From contig JBBFLK010000020.1 of assembly GCA_037479115.1 (NCBI GenBank), forward strand, positions 1-59,454: DNA of 59,454 nt. The letters are read 5' to 3'. Positions 26,394 to 34,177 of the stretch are shown here, piece by piece. The position numbers were made by a program, and so were the translations under genes. Numbering within the stretch: position 1 is the first letter of the stretch; every line of letters starts with the position of its first letter. Below the pieces are notes generated by a model. It had not been told where the DNA came from and made no database searches. It saw nothing but the letters and a program-made list of their open reading frames with translations. The DNA comes from Anaerohalosphaeraceae bacterium (GTDB taxonomy: Bacteria; Planctomycetota; Phycisphaerae; Sedimentisphaerales; Anaerohalosphaeraceae).

Positions 26394-26423
26394 ATCTCAC
26401 CTCTTATTTCAGCATTACCGATT

Positions 26424-27821
26424 TTACACAGAATAGGGTTCAGACTGTTCCTGCAAAATTCGGTCTGTCGTCTCTTTCGGACCTTCCCGAGGCAGTTTTA
26501 TCGTAAATTTTGTGCCTTTTCCAACCTCGCTGTCCACCAGAATCTGCCCCTGGTGTTTGCTCACCACGATATCATACGAAACGCTTAAACCAAGCCCAGT
26601 GCCTTTTCCGGCTGGCTTGGTGGTAAAAAACGGGTCAAAAATCTTGGAACGAATCTCGGGAGGAATTCCCGGACCGTCATCTTCAATTTCACACACCACA
26701 AATTCCCCCTCCTGGCGCGTTCGGATGAAAATATGTCCGGGTCCCTGACGATTCTGCGAACGGATGGCCTGAGCTGCATTGACCAGAATATTCAGAAAAA
26801 CCTGATTGATTTGTCCGGGATGACAATGAATTTTGGGGAGTACTCCCAATTCCGTCACCACCTCCACATCATACTTGATTTCGTTGCGGGCCACAACGAG
26901 GGTGCTGCGGATACCGTCATTGAGGTCATAATCACACATCTCGGTGCTCTGGTCGATTCGAGAGAAATCCCGCAGGTTTTGAATGATGCTTGTGACCCGC
27001 TGAAGGCCTTCCTGCGACTCCGTAAAGAGGTCCTGAATATCCGCAAGGATAAAATCAATTTTCTTTTCCTGCCGAAAATTGCGGATTTCCAGCAGTTTTT
27101 CCAGCACCGGCGGGTAAGGATTTTTCTCCAGCACTTCACACACCTGTTCATAAAGAGCCAGGAGCCCTTTCAGCTTCGTCAAGTAGGTCTGAAGGGTCTC
27201 AAAATTGCTGGCTACAAAGCCCACCGGTGTATTCATCTCGTGAGCCACGCCCGCCGCCAGCTGACCGATGGAGGCCATTTTTTCGCTTTGAATCATCTGG
27301 GCCTGGGCCTTCTGAAGCTGTTTGTGGGCCCTGGCCAGCTCCTCGAGGGCTTTTTGCGTCTGCATCTGATTTTTCTTCCGCTCGAGAGCAAAATAAATCG
27401 ACTTGGTTAGAAAGGCCTGGTTGAATTCTCCTTTTGCCAGATAATCCTGTGCCCCATAGGACATTGCCGTCAAATCTGCGGTTTTATCATTCTCTCCAGT
27501 AATCACAATAATGGCAGTAGCCGGATACTGCCGATTAATCTGAGCCACCATCTCCAGGCCGTCCCCATCCGGCAGATGCAGGTCCAGCAAAAGAACATCG
27601 AAAGGTCGTTGAGCCAGATACCCGAGCATCGTCTGCTTGGTTCCTGCGCAAACGATGCAGTCATCCGCCCGTCTCATCCGACTTTTTTCGAGCATTTTCT
27701 TCAAAAGAGTCCGGCAGGTCGGGTCATCATCCACAATCAGGACGGAAAGAGAACGGCTTTCGCGGCCTCGCAAAGAGCTGCCCGAAGTACCGCCACGCAA
27801 CTGGGTGTTCGTCTGTTCCAT
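26424..27821 (-). CDS. Receiver-histidine kinase (REC-HisKA-HATPase)
   Basis: 465 residues, soluble. An N-terminal receiver (about 25-145; DDD at 31-33, phosphoacceptor D80 in LLLDLHLPDGDG), a coiled linker, a dimerisation/phosphoacceptor helix with H194 (GVAHEMNTPVGFV), a long insert before the second helix, then the ATPase with VFLNILVNAAQAI, EDDGPGIPPEI and TGLGLSVSYDIV. AHEMNTP is the variant box of kinases that respond to an upstream receiver. It may take phosphate from the hybrid kinase encoded 14 bp upstream. There is no membrane segment. Confidence 0.93.
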   Translation of the reverse strand: MEQTNTQLRGGTSGSSLRGRESRSLSVLIVDDDPTCRTLLKKMLEKSRMRRADDCIVCAGTKQTMLGYLAQRPFDVLLLDLHLPDGDGLEMVAQINRQYPATAIIVITGENDKTADLTAMSYGAQDYLAKGEFNQAFLTKSIYFALERKKNQMQTQKALEELARAHKQLQKAQAQMIQSEKMASIGQLAAGVAHEMNTPVGFVASNFETLQTYLTKLKGLLALYEQVCEVLEKNPYPPVLEKLLEIRNFRQEKKIDFILADIQDLFTESQEGLQRVTSIIQNLRDFSRIDQSTEMCDYDLNDGIRSTLVVARNEIKYDVEVVTELGVLPKIHCHPGQINQVFLNILVNAAQAIRSQNRQGPGHIFIRTRQEGEFVVCEIEDDGPGIPPEIRSKIFDPFFTTKPAGKGTGLGLSVSYDIVVSKHQGQILVDSEVGKGTKFTIKLPREGPKETTDRILQEQSEPYSV

Positions 27822-27835
27822 CCGCCGCTTGTCCT

Positions 27836-30409
27836 TTACGGAGCCGATTTAACCTGTTCAATCCAGTCGGGCTGAGCCAAAAAGGCACGCAGACGCTCAA
27901 ACGCACGACGAATTTCTTCAAACAATGCGTCGGCCTTTTCCAGCTGATTGCTCTTGGCCGCCAGTTCGAGCGCAAAGGCCTTTTCGGCCAGTTCCGACGC
28001 CGCCATGTTTCGGGCCGTCCCCTTAATCCGATGAGCCAAAAGCTGTACATTCGGTACATCCTTTGATTCTACCGCCTGCTGAAGCTGCTGGAGCACGGAA
28101 GGCGTTTCCTCCAGAACCGTCTGCGCCACCACCTGCAGAATCTCCGGGTCGTCACAGATTTGGGACAAATCCTCCCATCGAATCAGCGGAGCAGTCTTGG
28201 CAGCCGGATTCTTCGGTGCGGATTGTTCAGGGCTGCCGATAGCACTCCGGCACAAATCCGTCAATTGTTCCACCTGTGAACGAATCTGATCTACTTGTTT
28301 GTCCATATCATCATCCTTTCCGGAAAGATACTGAGAGAGCACTTCTTTGAGCCGTTCGCGGTCAATCGGCTTCTGCAGATACCCGCTGCAGCCGGCCGCC
28401 AGACACCGCTTTTCATCTTCTTTCATCGCATGGGCCGTCAGGGCGATAATCGGCAGTCTGCACCCTTTCTCGCGCAGAAGCCGCGCGGCATCCAGGCCGT
28501 TCATCACCGGCATCTGCACATCCATCAGAATCAAATCATATCCACCCTGCAGAGCCCGCTCGACAGCCAGCTGACCGTTTTCCACAATGTCCGTCTCCAC
28601 CCCCATTTTCTCCAGCAGCAGACGAATCAGGACCTGATTGCCTTTGGCGTCCTCGGCCACCAGGACGCGTCCTTTCAGCGGTCCCTGAGGAACGCTCTTT
28701 TCCCCGGCCAGCTCCTGAACCGCCGTTTCCGTATGTTCATACCGATTCATCACCGGCTGGTCTTTGACATTGACACCGGTCGGCAGGATAATGGAGAAGA
28801 CCGAGCCCTTGCCGACCTCGCTTCGCACCTCCATATAGCCGCCCAGCAGATGAACCAACTGTTTGGTAATCGTTAGTCCCAGACCCGTCCCGCCGTATTT
28901 GCGGGTGGTGCTGCCGTCGGCCTGCGTAAAGGCCTCAAAAATCTTCTCAATCTTGTCCGCCGGAATCCCGATGCCGGTATCCTCCACATCAAACCGGATG
29001 TAGTCCGCCTCATCCTGCCGCTGAATGTACACATTGACAAACACATGACCGGACTCGGTAAACTTGATGGCGTTGCTCACCAGATTCACAAGACACTGGC
29101 GGACCCGCACCGGGTCAGAATAAATCATCACCGGCAAATCACTGCACTGGAGGATCTCAAAATCCAGCCCTTTATTCAGGGCCATCGGACGAAGCAGCGA
29201 ATTCAGGTCTTCCAGAAACTCCCGCAGGGAAATCTCCACAATTTCGGTATTCAGCTTGCCCGCCTCAATCTTCGAAAAGTCCAGAATATCGTTAATCAGC
29301 TGCAGCAGCATCCTGCCGTTATTCAGAATCAGCTGGATGTATTTGCGATGTTCCGGATCCAGACCGGGCTCTTCATTGAGCACATCGCTGAAGCCGATAA
29401 TCGAGTTCATCGGTGTGCGGATTTCGTGGCTCATATTGGCCAAAAATTCGCTTTTGGCCCGGCTGGCTTCCTGGGCCTGTTTGGCCAGCAGGTTGGCCTT
29501 TTCCACCGCCAGTTCGAGCTGCCGGTTGCTCTGCTTCAGTTCCGCCGTCCGTTCATTGACCATCTCCTCCAGATGGTCCCGATGCTGAATGAGTTCAATC
29601 TGAGCTTTCTGCCGCTCTTCAATCTCCTTTTGAATCTGCTCGAGCATCCCGTTGAAGGCCTCAATCAGAATTCCCACTTCATCTTGACTGCTCAGGGGAA
29701 CCCGGACGGAATAGTCCTTGCGTTCAGAGACCAGCTTGGCTGCCTCCGCCAGATACAGAATCGGACCGGAAATCAGCCCCTGCAGAGAGGCGGAAAGAAT
29801 ATACGCCGCCACGGCCGCCAGCAGGAGAATACACAAGTTAATGACGGCGCTCCGCTGGAGGGACTCCCGAAGGGGCTTGAGATTGGAGCAGAGCACGATT
29901 CGGCCGATCTGCTCATTTTCCAGAACAATCTTCTGAGACAAAACCAAAAAAGTATCTGTAAAATAATAATCCTTCTCCGAAAGAATCGTCAGGTCTATTC
30001 CAAAACATTTCAGCCTTTCCGTTCCCTGATGCAGATGTTTCTGATGCTCGAGCCCCTGATAGAAATCCGTAAACAGCTCATTGTTTCGGTCCAGCACACA
30101 AACGTATTCAATAGTCGGTTTGCCCCGAAAGATCTGAAGGGTTTCCTGAGCCCCTTCCACATCCTTAAACTGCACCGCCGCCTTGCAGTTCTCCGCGGCA
30201 ATCTGGGCCTGGACCTGAAGGTCCCGAATCAGCCCCTGCCGCTGCACCTGACGGTCCCAGAGCAGAAAGATGCCGCCGGCCAGAATCAGGGCCGTCAGCG
30301 AGGTACCCATAATCACGCAGGTCAGTTTGCGCCGGATTGTCCAGCGGAAACGGTGCCGCGCCAATAACGGCTTCCCTTCACCCGGATTCGAACGGACATT
30401 ACTTTGCAT
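27836..30409 (-). CDS. Membrane hybrid histidine kinase (CHASE8-like, HAMP, HisKA, HATPase, REC, HPt)
   Basis: 857 residues. TM1 at about 33-50, a periplasmic domain at about 55-180 whose motif order (IAAENCKAAVQFKDVEGAQETL, then IEYVCVLDRNNELF) matches CHASE8, TM2 at about 188-207, HAMP at about 208-262, coiled coil, HisKA with H328 (ANMSHEIRTPMNSI), HATPase with N446 and GGTGLGL at 506-512, a receiver with D630 (LMDVQMPVMNGLD), and an HPt domain with H793 (AHRIKGTARN). All phosphorelay residues are present. Its start lies inside the yfiR-like gene (11-bp overlap), so the two are coupled. CHASE8 is the domain through which the cyclase YfiN is held by YfiR; here the output is a phosphorelay instead of a cyclase. 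Confidence 0.92.
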   Translation of the reverse strand: MQSNVRSNPGEGKPLLARHRFRWTIRRKLTCVIMGTSLTALILAGGIFLLWDRQVQRQGLIRDLQVQAQIAAENCKAAVQFKDVEGAQETLQIFRGKPTIEYVCVLDRNNELFTDFYQGLEHQKHLHQGTERLKCFGIDLTILSEKDYYFTDTFLVLSQKIVLENEQIGRIVLCSNLKPLRESLQRSAVINLCILLLAAVAAYILSASLQGLISGPILYLAEAAKLVSERKDYSVRVPLSSQDEVGILIEAFNGMLEQIQKEIEERQKAQIELIQHRDHLEEMVNERTAELKQSNRQLELAVEKANLLAKQAQEASRAKSEFLANMSHEIRTPMNSIIGFSDVLNEEPGLDPEHRKYIQLILNNGRMLLQLINDILDFSKIEAGKLNTEIVEISLREFLEDLNSLLRPMALNKGLDFEILQCSDLPVMIYSDPVRVRQCLVNLVSNAIKFTESGHVFVNVYIQRQDEADYIRFDVEDTGIGIPADKIEKIFEAFTQADGSTTRKYGGTGLGLTITKQLVHLLGGYMEVRSEVGKGSVFSIILPTGVNVKDQPVMNRYEHTETAVQELAGEKSVPQGPLKGRVLVAEDAKGNQVLIRLLLEKMGVETDIVENGQLAVERALQGGYDLILMDVQMPVMNGLDAARLLREKGCRLPIIALTAHAMKEDEKRCLAAGCSGYLQKPIDRERLKEVLSQYLSGKDDDMDKQVDQIRSQVEQLTDLCRSAIGSPEQSAPKNPAAKTAPLIRWEDLSQICDDPEILQVVAQTVLEETPSVLQQLQQAVESKDVPNVQLLAHRIKGTARNMAASELAEKAFALELAAKSNQLEKADALFEEIRRAFERLRAFLAQPDWIEQVKSAP

Positions 30410-31190
30410 TGGATGCCTTCTCCTGAATCACTCGACGTGCCAACTTCAGCAGCTGTGAACTGATTTTCAGGCCCTGCCTTTCGGCCTGAGTCAGATGAAT
30501 CTCAAATCGAACCTTATTCTCCTCCTTCACAAAGACAATCATCCCTTTCGAATTCAGAAAGCCCTCCGTTTCCCCCACCGTCAAAACAGGAAGGGTCAGT
30601 ACCTGCTGCAAATGGTCGTTCAGCCAGTTCTTTTCGGAATGGCAGTAAAACAGGACATGACAGCCGCGAATCGTTTCTCCCTGCTCTCGCCAGTACTGCT
30701 CGACAGCCGCCTGCTTGTCAGAATACTTTTTCACATAGGCCGCCATCCCGGGCACAAAAACCAGTTTCAACGGACGGTCTTTGATTTTCTTATCCATCAA
30801 CGGTTCAAACGCCTTGCCGAAGGGATTCTCACCGACGATCCCGATCTGCATCGGAGGAACTGATGATTCATCCGTGCCGCCGTTTCCCATCTTCTCCGCA
30901 GGCCATTCCGTGAACTTCATAAAATTGTAAATAAATGCCGCTTTCACCTGATATTCCACTTCCTCCGGCGTCTTGCCTGACTCCGTCATCGCCTGGCCTA
31001 CCGTCCCCGCTGCAAACAGGCCGGCGGGGGGTTCCGCCGCAATTCCTCCGCTCGGCAGCAGACTCAAAAAGAAAAAGACCGCCCAACCAATTTCAGCCCG
31101 CCTTCGCACTGCAGCCGCGACTGCTGCGCAAACGCCGCCTGTTATCGATTGTTGTTTCCAGTCAGCTTTTAAGCATCGCTTTGACGGCAT
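30399..31190 (-). CDS. YfiR-like periplasmic protein (DUF4154)
   Basis: 263 residues. After a long N-terminus with a hydrophobic signal (AVFFFLSLLPSGGIAA, about 37-52), the YfiR core begins at YQVKAAFIYNFMKFTEWPAEK and continues with IGIVGENPFGKAF, GCHVLFYCHSEKN, LTVGETEGFLNSKGMIVF and VRFEIHLTQAERQGLKISSQLLKLA, which is the whole DUF4154 pattern. In Pseudomonas, YfiR sits in the periplasm and represses the cyclase YfiN through its CHASE8 domain. Here it overlaps the gene for a kinase with that domain type, so it probably gates kinase activity. The true start may be internal, since the first about 30 residues are not signal-like. Confidence 0.88.
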   Translation of the reverse strand: MPSKRCLKADWKQQSITGGVCAAVAAAVRRRAEIGWAVFFFLSLLPSGGIAAEPPAGLFAAGTVGQAMTESGKTPEEVEYQVKAAFIYNFMKFTEWPAEKMGNGGTDESSVPPMQIGIVGENPFGKAFEPLMDKKIKDRPLKLVFVPGMAAYVKKYSDKQAAVEQYWREQGETIRGCHVLFYCHSEKNWLNDHLQQVLTLPVLTVGETEGFLNSKGMIVFVKEENKVRFEIHLTQAERQGLKISSQLLKLARRVIQEKASNAK

Positions 31191-31493
31191 TCGATGCCTT
31201 GACCCCTTTAAGAATTCCTTCCTTTAAAAACTCTCTCTCAACTCAATCGGAGCTCCCCTCAATCATCATGTTGCTAAAAACAGGTTTCACTATACAGGAT
31301 TCTCACACCTTGATTTCTCTGGAAAATTTCGACATCTTTCTTTCTCAACTTAATCAACAAACCGTCGAGGATTTTCTGGGGCGAAAAATTTTCGCAAGTC
31401 TTTGTTCTTTCAAAAATTAAGACGCAAAGAATCCGCAGATACTCCAGGCCGAATCGGCCGCATATTATCGGACAGTCCATCAGAGGGGAAAAC
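31191..31493. other. Gap upstream of the yfiR-like gene
   Basis: About 300 bp without a gene. It holds a 13-bp palindrome GGCCGAATCGGCC (31447-31459) and a 12-base motif TCCGATTGAGTT that appears twice on the minus strand. TATAGT on the minus strand could be a -10 box, but I found no matching -35. The promoter of the kinase genes probably lies here. Confidence 0.3.
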
Positions 31494-31970
31494 TCAATCG
31501 GAATGACTGGAAAGAACCTTGGAAGCGCGGCTCAAATGATTCAGGTGCAGCTGATGAAACTGATTGTTTTTATCCAGAAGGCTGCAGAGAACGCGCATCT
31601 GAGAGAAAAACAGCTCCATCAGCCCAAGATTGGCCTGAGCTGTTGCCCGGGTATAGCCCGGCAAGATGACAAAAAGATAACCGACAGGGAAGCGTTCCGT
31701 ATACAATTCGCTCCCCAGCAGACATCCGCCTTCTACCGACCCGAGTACCGGGTCCTGTCCATCTTCAATCCGTTCACAATACGAAAAAAGAGCCTGTGAA
31801 TCCGGAAAATGACGCTCAAATCGCAAACGGTCATCCGTCCAGATTTTCCGCTCCGTCCCCACCAAAACCAGCCAGGGACCATCTTCGGGGACCTCCGGAA
31901 GAATCAGACGGGCCAGCTGTTCCATAAAAAACTGGCTCGACGAAAACAGCGAATCGTACAGGTCTTCCAT
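31494..31970 (-). CDS. Unknown protein in the partner-switching operon
   Basis: 158 residues, no membrane segment or signal peptide, no family I recognise. It is acidic with a mixed alpha/beta pattern (PWLVLVGTERKIW; GYLFVILPGYTRA; LELFFSQMRVLCSLLD-like helix), which would fit a small GAF-like sensor. ATG 31970 has GAGGAT 7 nt upstream; a GTG at 31976 is too close to it. It follows the anti-sigma-like gene after 114 bp on the same strand, and may be the signal input or a third partner of the STAS/ATPase pair. Confidence 0.6.
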   Translation of the reverse strand: MEDLYDSLFSSSQFFMEQLARLILPEVPEDGPWLVLVGTERKIWTDDRLRFERHFPDSQALFSYCERIEDGQDPVLGSVEGGCLLGSELYTERFPVGYLFVILPGYTRATAQANLGLMELFFSQMRVLCSLLDKNNQFHQLHLNHLSRASKVLSSHSD

Positions 31971-32084
31971 AAACACATCCTCTTAACAAAACCTCGTATG
32001 CGTCGGCAGAATAGGAAGACAACTTTTTCGACAGGATGAAAAAACAATAAAAAATGAGGAAAAAGCAGGAAAGAACTTGGATTA

Positions 32085-32549
32085 TCAGACGTTTGGCGGT
32101 AATTGATTGGAACCTTTTTCAGGGCCTGTCTTGCCCTTGAACTTGACCATCCGGACCTGATTGCCCTTGGAATTATACTGGACCTGGTCCATAAACGAGC
32201 GAATCAGCAGAACCCCCCGGCCGGAGCATTTGTAAAGGTTTTCCGGCTCCCGCGGGTCCGGCAGGGCATCCGGCCGAAACCCCGGTCCCTCATCCGCGAT
32301 GGAAATCTCAAAACGGCTTGGACTGATGCAGTACTCCACATGAATCTTCTTGCTCGGATCGCCCTGATTGCCGTGCTGGATGGCATTGACAAAGGCCTCT
32401 TCCAAAGCCAAATGGATGGCAAACAGGTCTTCTTCGTCGAATCCTTTCCGCACGGCCTCCTGAAGCAGTTCGCCGCAAAAACGCTCCGCCGCCTCCATCG
32501 TTCCGGGCAAATCCAGACGGGTGGGCGAACATTCAGATTGGGCTGCCAT
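32085..32549 (-). CDS. Anti-sigma regulatory factor ATPase (RsbW/SpoIIAB-like)
   Basis: 154 residues of the HATPase_c_2 type. The N-box is LALEEAFVNAIQHGNQG, G1 is IADEGPGF and G2 is CSGRGVLLIRSFMD. RsbW-like proteins bind either a sigma factor or a STAS antagonist and phosphorylate the antagonist. The STAS gene lies 54 bp upstream on the same strand. No sigma-B-type gene and no PP2C phosphatase is adjacent, so the controlled partner is elsewhere or not a sigma factor. Confidence 0.9.
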   Translation of the reverse strand: MAAQSECSPTRLDLPGTMEAAERFCGELLQEAVRKGFDEEDLFAIHLALEEAFVNAIQHGNQGDPSKKIHVEYCISPSRFEISIADEGPGFRPDALPDPREPENLYKCSGRGVLLIRSFMDQVQYNSKGNQVRMVKFKGKTGPEKGSNQLPPNV

Positions 32550-32603
32550 AGGATTTCCCTTTCTCAGACTGTCCTGAGAGCGGAATCATAAAACGGACAC
32601 ACT

Positions 32604-32966
32604 TTACACCAATCCCTCCAGGGCTTCCTGACGGGTTGGATAAATGTCAAAAACCTTATCGAGACGGGTAATCTTGAAAATCTCATAAATCTTCGGCTGA
32701 ATCCCGCAAAGACGCAAAATCCCTTCCGCCTCGTAAATCTTTTTGCTCAGACGAATCAGAAGCCCCAGCACAGAACTGGTGAGAAACCGAACCTGGGAAA
32801 AATCCACCACCAGCTTTATCGGCTGATTTTCTTCTATCAAAGGCAGGAAGGAACTTTCCAGGGCCTGTATCTGAGATTCCTCGAGTATCTTTTCATCGAC
32901 GAGCGTCGCCACAATCACATCCTGGCCGACATATTCGACCGTCATATTGGGACTCTTCTGGTCCAT
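32604..32966 (-). CDS. STAS-domain anti-sigma factor antagonist (RsbV/SpoIIAA-like)
   Basis: 120 residues, one STAS domain. It has the strand-helix pattern of the family and the phosphorylation loop VRFLTSSVLGLLIRL, with candidate phosphoserines 64/65 before the helix. GGGAGG 4-5 nt before ATG 32966 fixes the start. It is the first gene of the minus-strand series STAS, ATPase, unknown, which may continue into the yfiR-like and kinase genes. When unphosphorylated it should bind the RsbW-like ATPase and free that protein's other partner. Confidence 0.9.
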   Translation of the reverse strand: MDQKSPNMTVEYVGQDVIVATLVDEKILEESQIQALESSFLPLIEENQPIKLVVDFSQVRFLTSSVLGLLIRLSKKIYEAEGILRLCGIQPKIYEIFKITRLDKVFDIYPTRQEALEGLV

Positions 32967-33307
32967 AAAACCTCCCATACGTATTTTTTGATTTTGCCGG
33001 AATCGTATGGTATCCCTTCTCCGCTGTCAAGACCGCAATCCAAAAACCGGAACAAATCCTATCTAACAACATAATTTTAGAATACTTATAATTGTAGATA
33101 ATACAGAGCCGTTATCGCCGATAAGAATCCGTCAATTCTTTATCTCTCAAAATCTTCTTTTTTTCGTTTATCGATAATTTTACTCTTGCAAGTCCTGAAC
33201 ATTTATTGATAATAAACCTATAGATTTGTGAGATTCTACTTGGAAAGATGAGGATATCGTACTCAACGAACAGTTCGAATCAACGATAAATCACAGGAGG
33301 TTTTCTT
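32967..33307. promoter_or_regulatory. Divergent control region with repeated TTATC/GATAA palindromes
   Basis: Three inverted repeats built from similar half-sites lie upstream of the Rrf2 gene: TTATC-gcc-GATAA at 33112-33124, TTATCGATAA at 33168-33177, and TTTATT-gat-AATAAA at 33202-33216. A promoter for the Rrf2 gene, TTGCAA at 33186-33191 and GATAAT at 33208-33213 (16-bp spacer), is overlapped by the third one. This is the arrangement expected of an autoregulated repressor; Rrf2 proteins bind dyad sites. The promoter of the STAS gene was not identified. Confidence 0.5.
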
Positions 33308-33712
33308 ATGAAAATCAGTAGGTCAACAGGGTATGCTCTTATTGCGGTCGGGTATATCGCTCAGAATTACAAAGAGGGTGCCGTGCTGGCGGCACGGATT
33401 TCGAAAGAATACAATATTCCTCTGGAATACCTCTTAAAAATCCTTCAGCAGCTCGTCCGAGCCAATGTACTGCGCAGCAAACGCGGTCCTCGCGGCGGCT
33501 TTTTCCTGGCACGTCCGGCCGAAAACATTTCCCTGCTGGAAATCATTGAGGCGGTGGATGGGCCCCTGCTCACACATCTGCACCTGGCGGAACAGACCAA
33601 TAATGCCCCCTTTAGCGTAAAAATGGAGGAACTTTGCCGCAAAGCCACCGAAGAGGTGCGGGCCATCTATGACAAGGCCAAACTCTCTCAGGTGCTCGGG
33701 CAGCTCTCTTAA
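33308..33712 (+). CDS. Rrf2 family transcriptional regulator
   Basis: 134 residues. A winged helix-turn-helix (TGYALIAVGYIAQ; ISKEYNIPLEYLLKILQQLVRANVLRS order), the wing KRGPRGGFFLARPAENISLLEIIEAVDG, and a dimerisation helix. The three cysteines that hold the Fe-S cluster in IscR and NsrR are absent; only one Cys (ELCRK) occurs in the C-terminal part. It is thus a cluster-free type that may sense something else. AGGAGG sits 7 nt before the ATG. It is followed after 12 bp by a MazG-like gene. Confidence 0.93.
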   Translation: MKISRSTGYALIAVGYIAQNYKEGAVLAARISKEYNIPLEYLLKILQQLVRANVLRSKRGPRGGFFLARPAENISLLEIIEAVDGPLLTHLHLAEQTNNAPFSVKMEELCRKATEEVRAIYDKAKLSQVLGQLS

Positions 33713-33724
33713 GAATCAGCAGGT

Positions 33725-33988
33725 ATGGAAATCCGTCAATTTCAGCAATGGATTCGAGACCGCTACGAAAAGCGGGATCGAGAACGGGGAACACCCGGTA
33801 CGTTTCTGTGGTTCATTGAAGAAGTTGGAGAATTGGCAACCGCCCTGGCAGGCAATGACCCTCAAAACAAGGCCGAAGAATTTGCCGACGTCTTCGCCTG
33901 GCTGTGCACGCTGGCCAACATCAACGATGTGGACCTCGAAAAAGCGGTGGAAAAATACACTCTCGGAAATGTAGAGGGCTTCAAATAA
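33725..33988 (+). CDS. MazG-like nucleotide pyrophosphohydrolase, short
   Basis: 87 residues. Metal motifs FIEEVGELATALAG (ExxE) and KAEEFADVFAWLCTLA (ExxD) in two helices. It belongs to the same superfamily as the 25544 gene but is shorter. It should hydrolyse NTP or dNTP to the monophosphate and diphosphate. It is co-transcribed with the Rrf2 gene and ends just before a strong terminator. Confidence 0.88.
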   Translation: MEIRQFQQWIRDRYEKRDRERGTPGTFLWFIEEVGELATALAGNDPQNKAEEFADVFAWLCTLANINDVDLEKAVEKYTLGNVEGFK

Positions 33989-34016
33989 ATCCGCTGCAAT
34001 CTGGAGAAAGACCGCC

Positions 34017-34050
34017 AACCCCAGACCGGACAACGGGCTGGGGTTTTTTA
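34017..34050 (+). terminator. Rho-independent terminator of the rrf2-mazG unit
   Basis: AACCCCAG (34017-34024) pairs with CTGGGGTT (34038-34045); an inner CCG/CGG stem (34026-34028 with 34034-34036) extends it. The T-tract runs to 34049. The stop codon of the convergent 42-residue gene lies within this T-tract. Confidence 0.88.
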
Positions 34051-34176
34051 TTCACTGCGCCCGGAAACGTTTCTTTCCTTTCCCCCTGAACGAAGCGTTC
34101 GCATCAGACAGAATACAAACAAAGCGGTGATGCTTCCGCAGCTGAGAAGCATAAAAAACCATCCATACAGATTCAT
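34048..34176 (-). CDS. 42-residue membrane companion of the NSS symporter (MetS-like)
   Basis: The product starts MNLYGWFFMLLSCGSITALF, forms one hydrophobic helix (about 5-26) and ends in a basic and polar tail. It begins 1 bp after the stop of the sodium symporter gene, with AGGAG 8 nt before its ATG. Small one-helix proteins encoded directly after NSS transporters are known; MetS, required by the methionine/alanine importer MetP in Corynebacterium, is the named example. The WxFMLLS pattern fits this group. It probably assembles with the symporter in the membrane. No alternative product is apparent. Confidence 0.75.
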   Translation of the reverse strand: MNLYGWFFMLLSCGSITALFVFCLMRTLRSGGKERNVSGRSE

Positions 34177-34177
34177 C

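Noticed and set aside
29045-30367. A 440-codon open frame on the plus strand
   Set aside because: It is antisense to the hybrid histidine kinase and has no recognisable domain.
31191-31493. Repeated TCCGATTGAGTT motifs as a binding-site array
   Set aside because: Only two copies occur with different flanks; this is too weak to claim a site.
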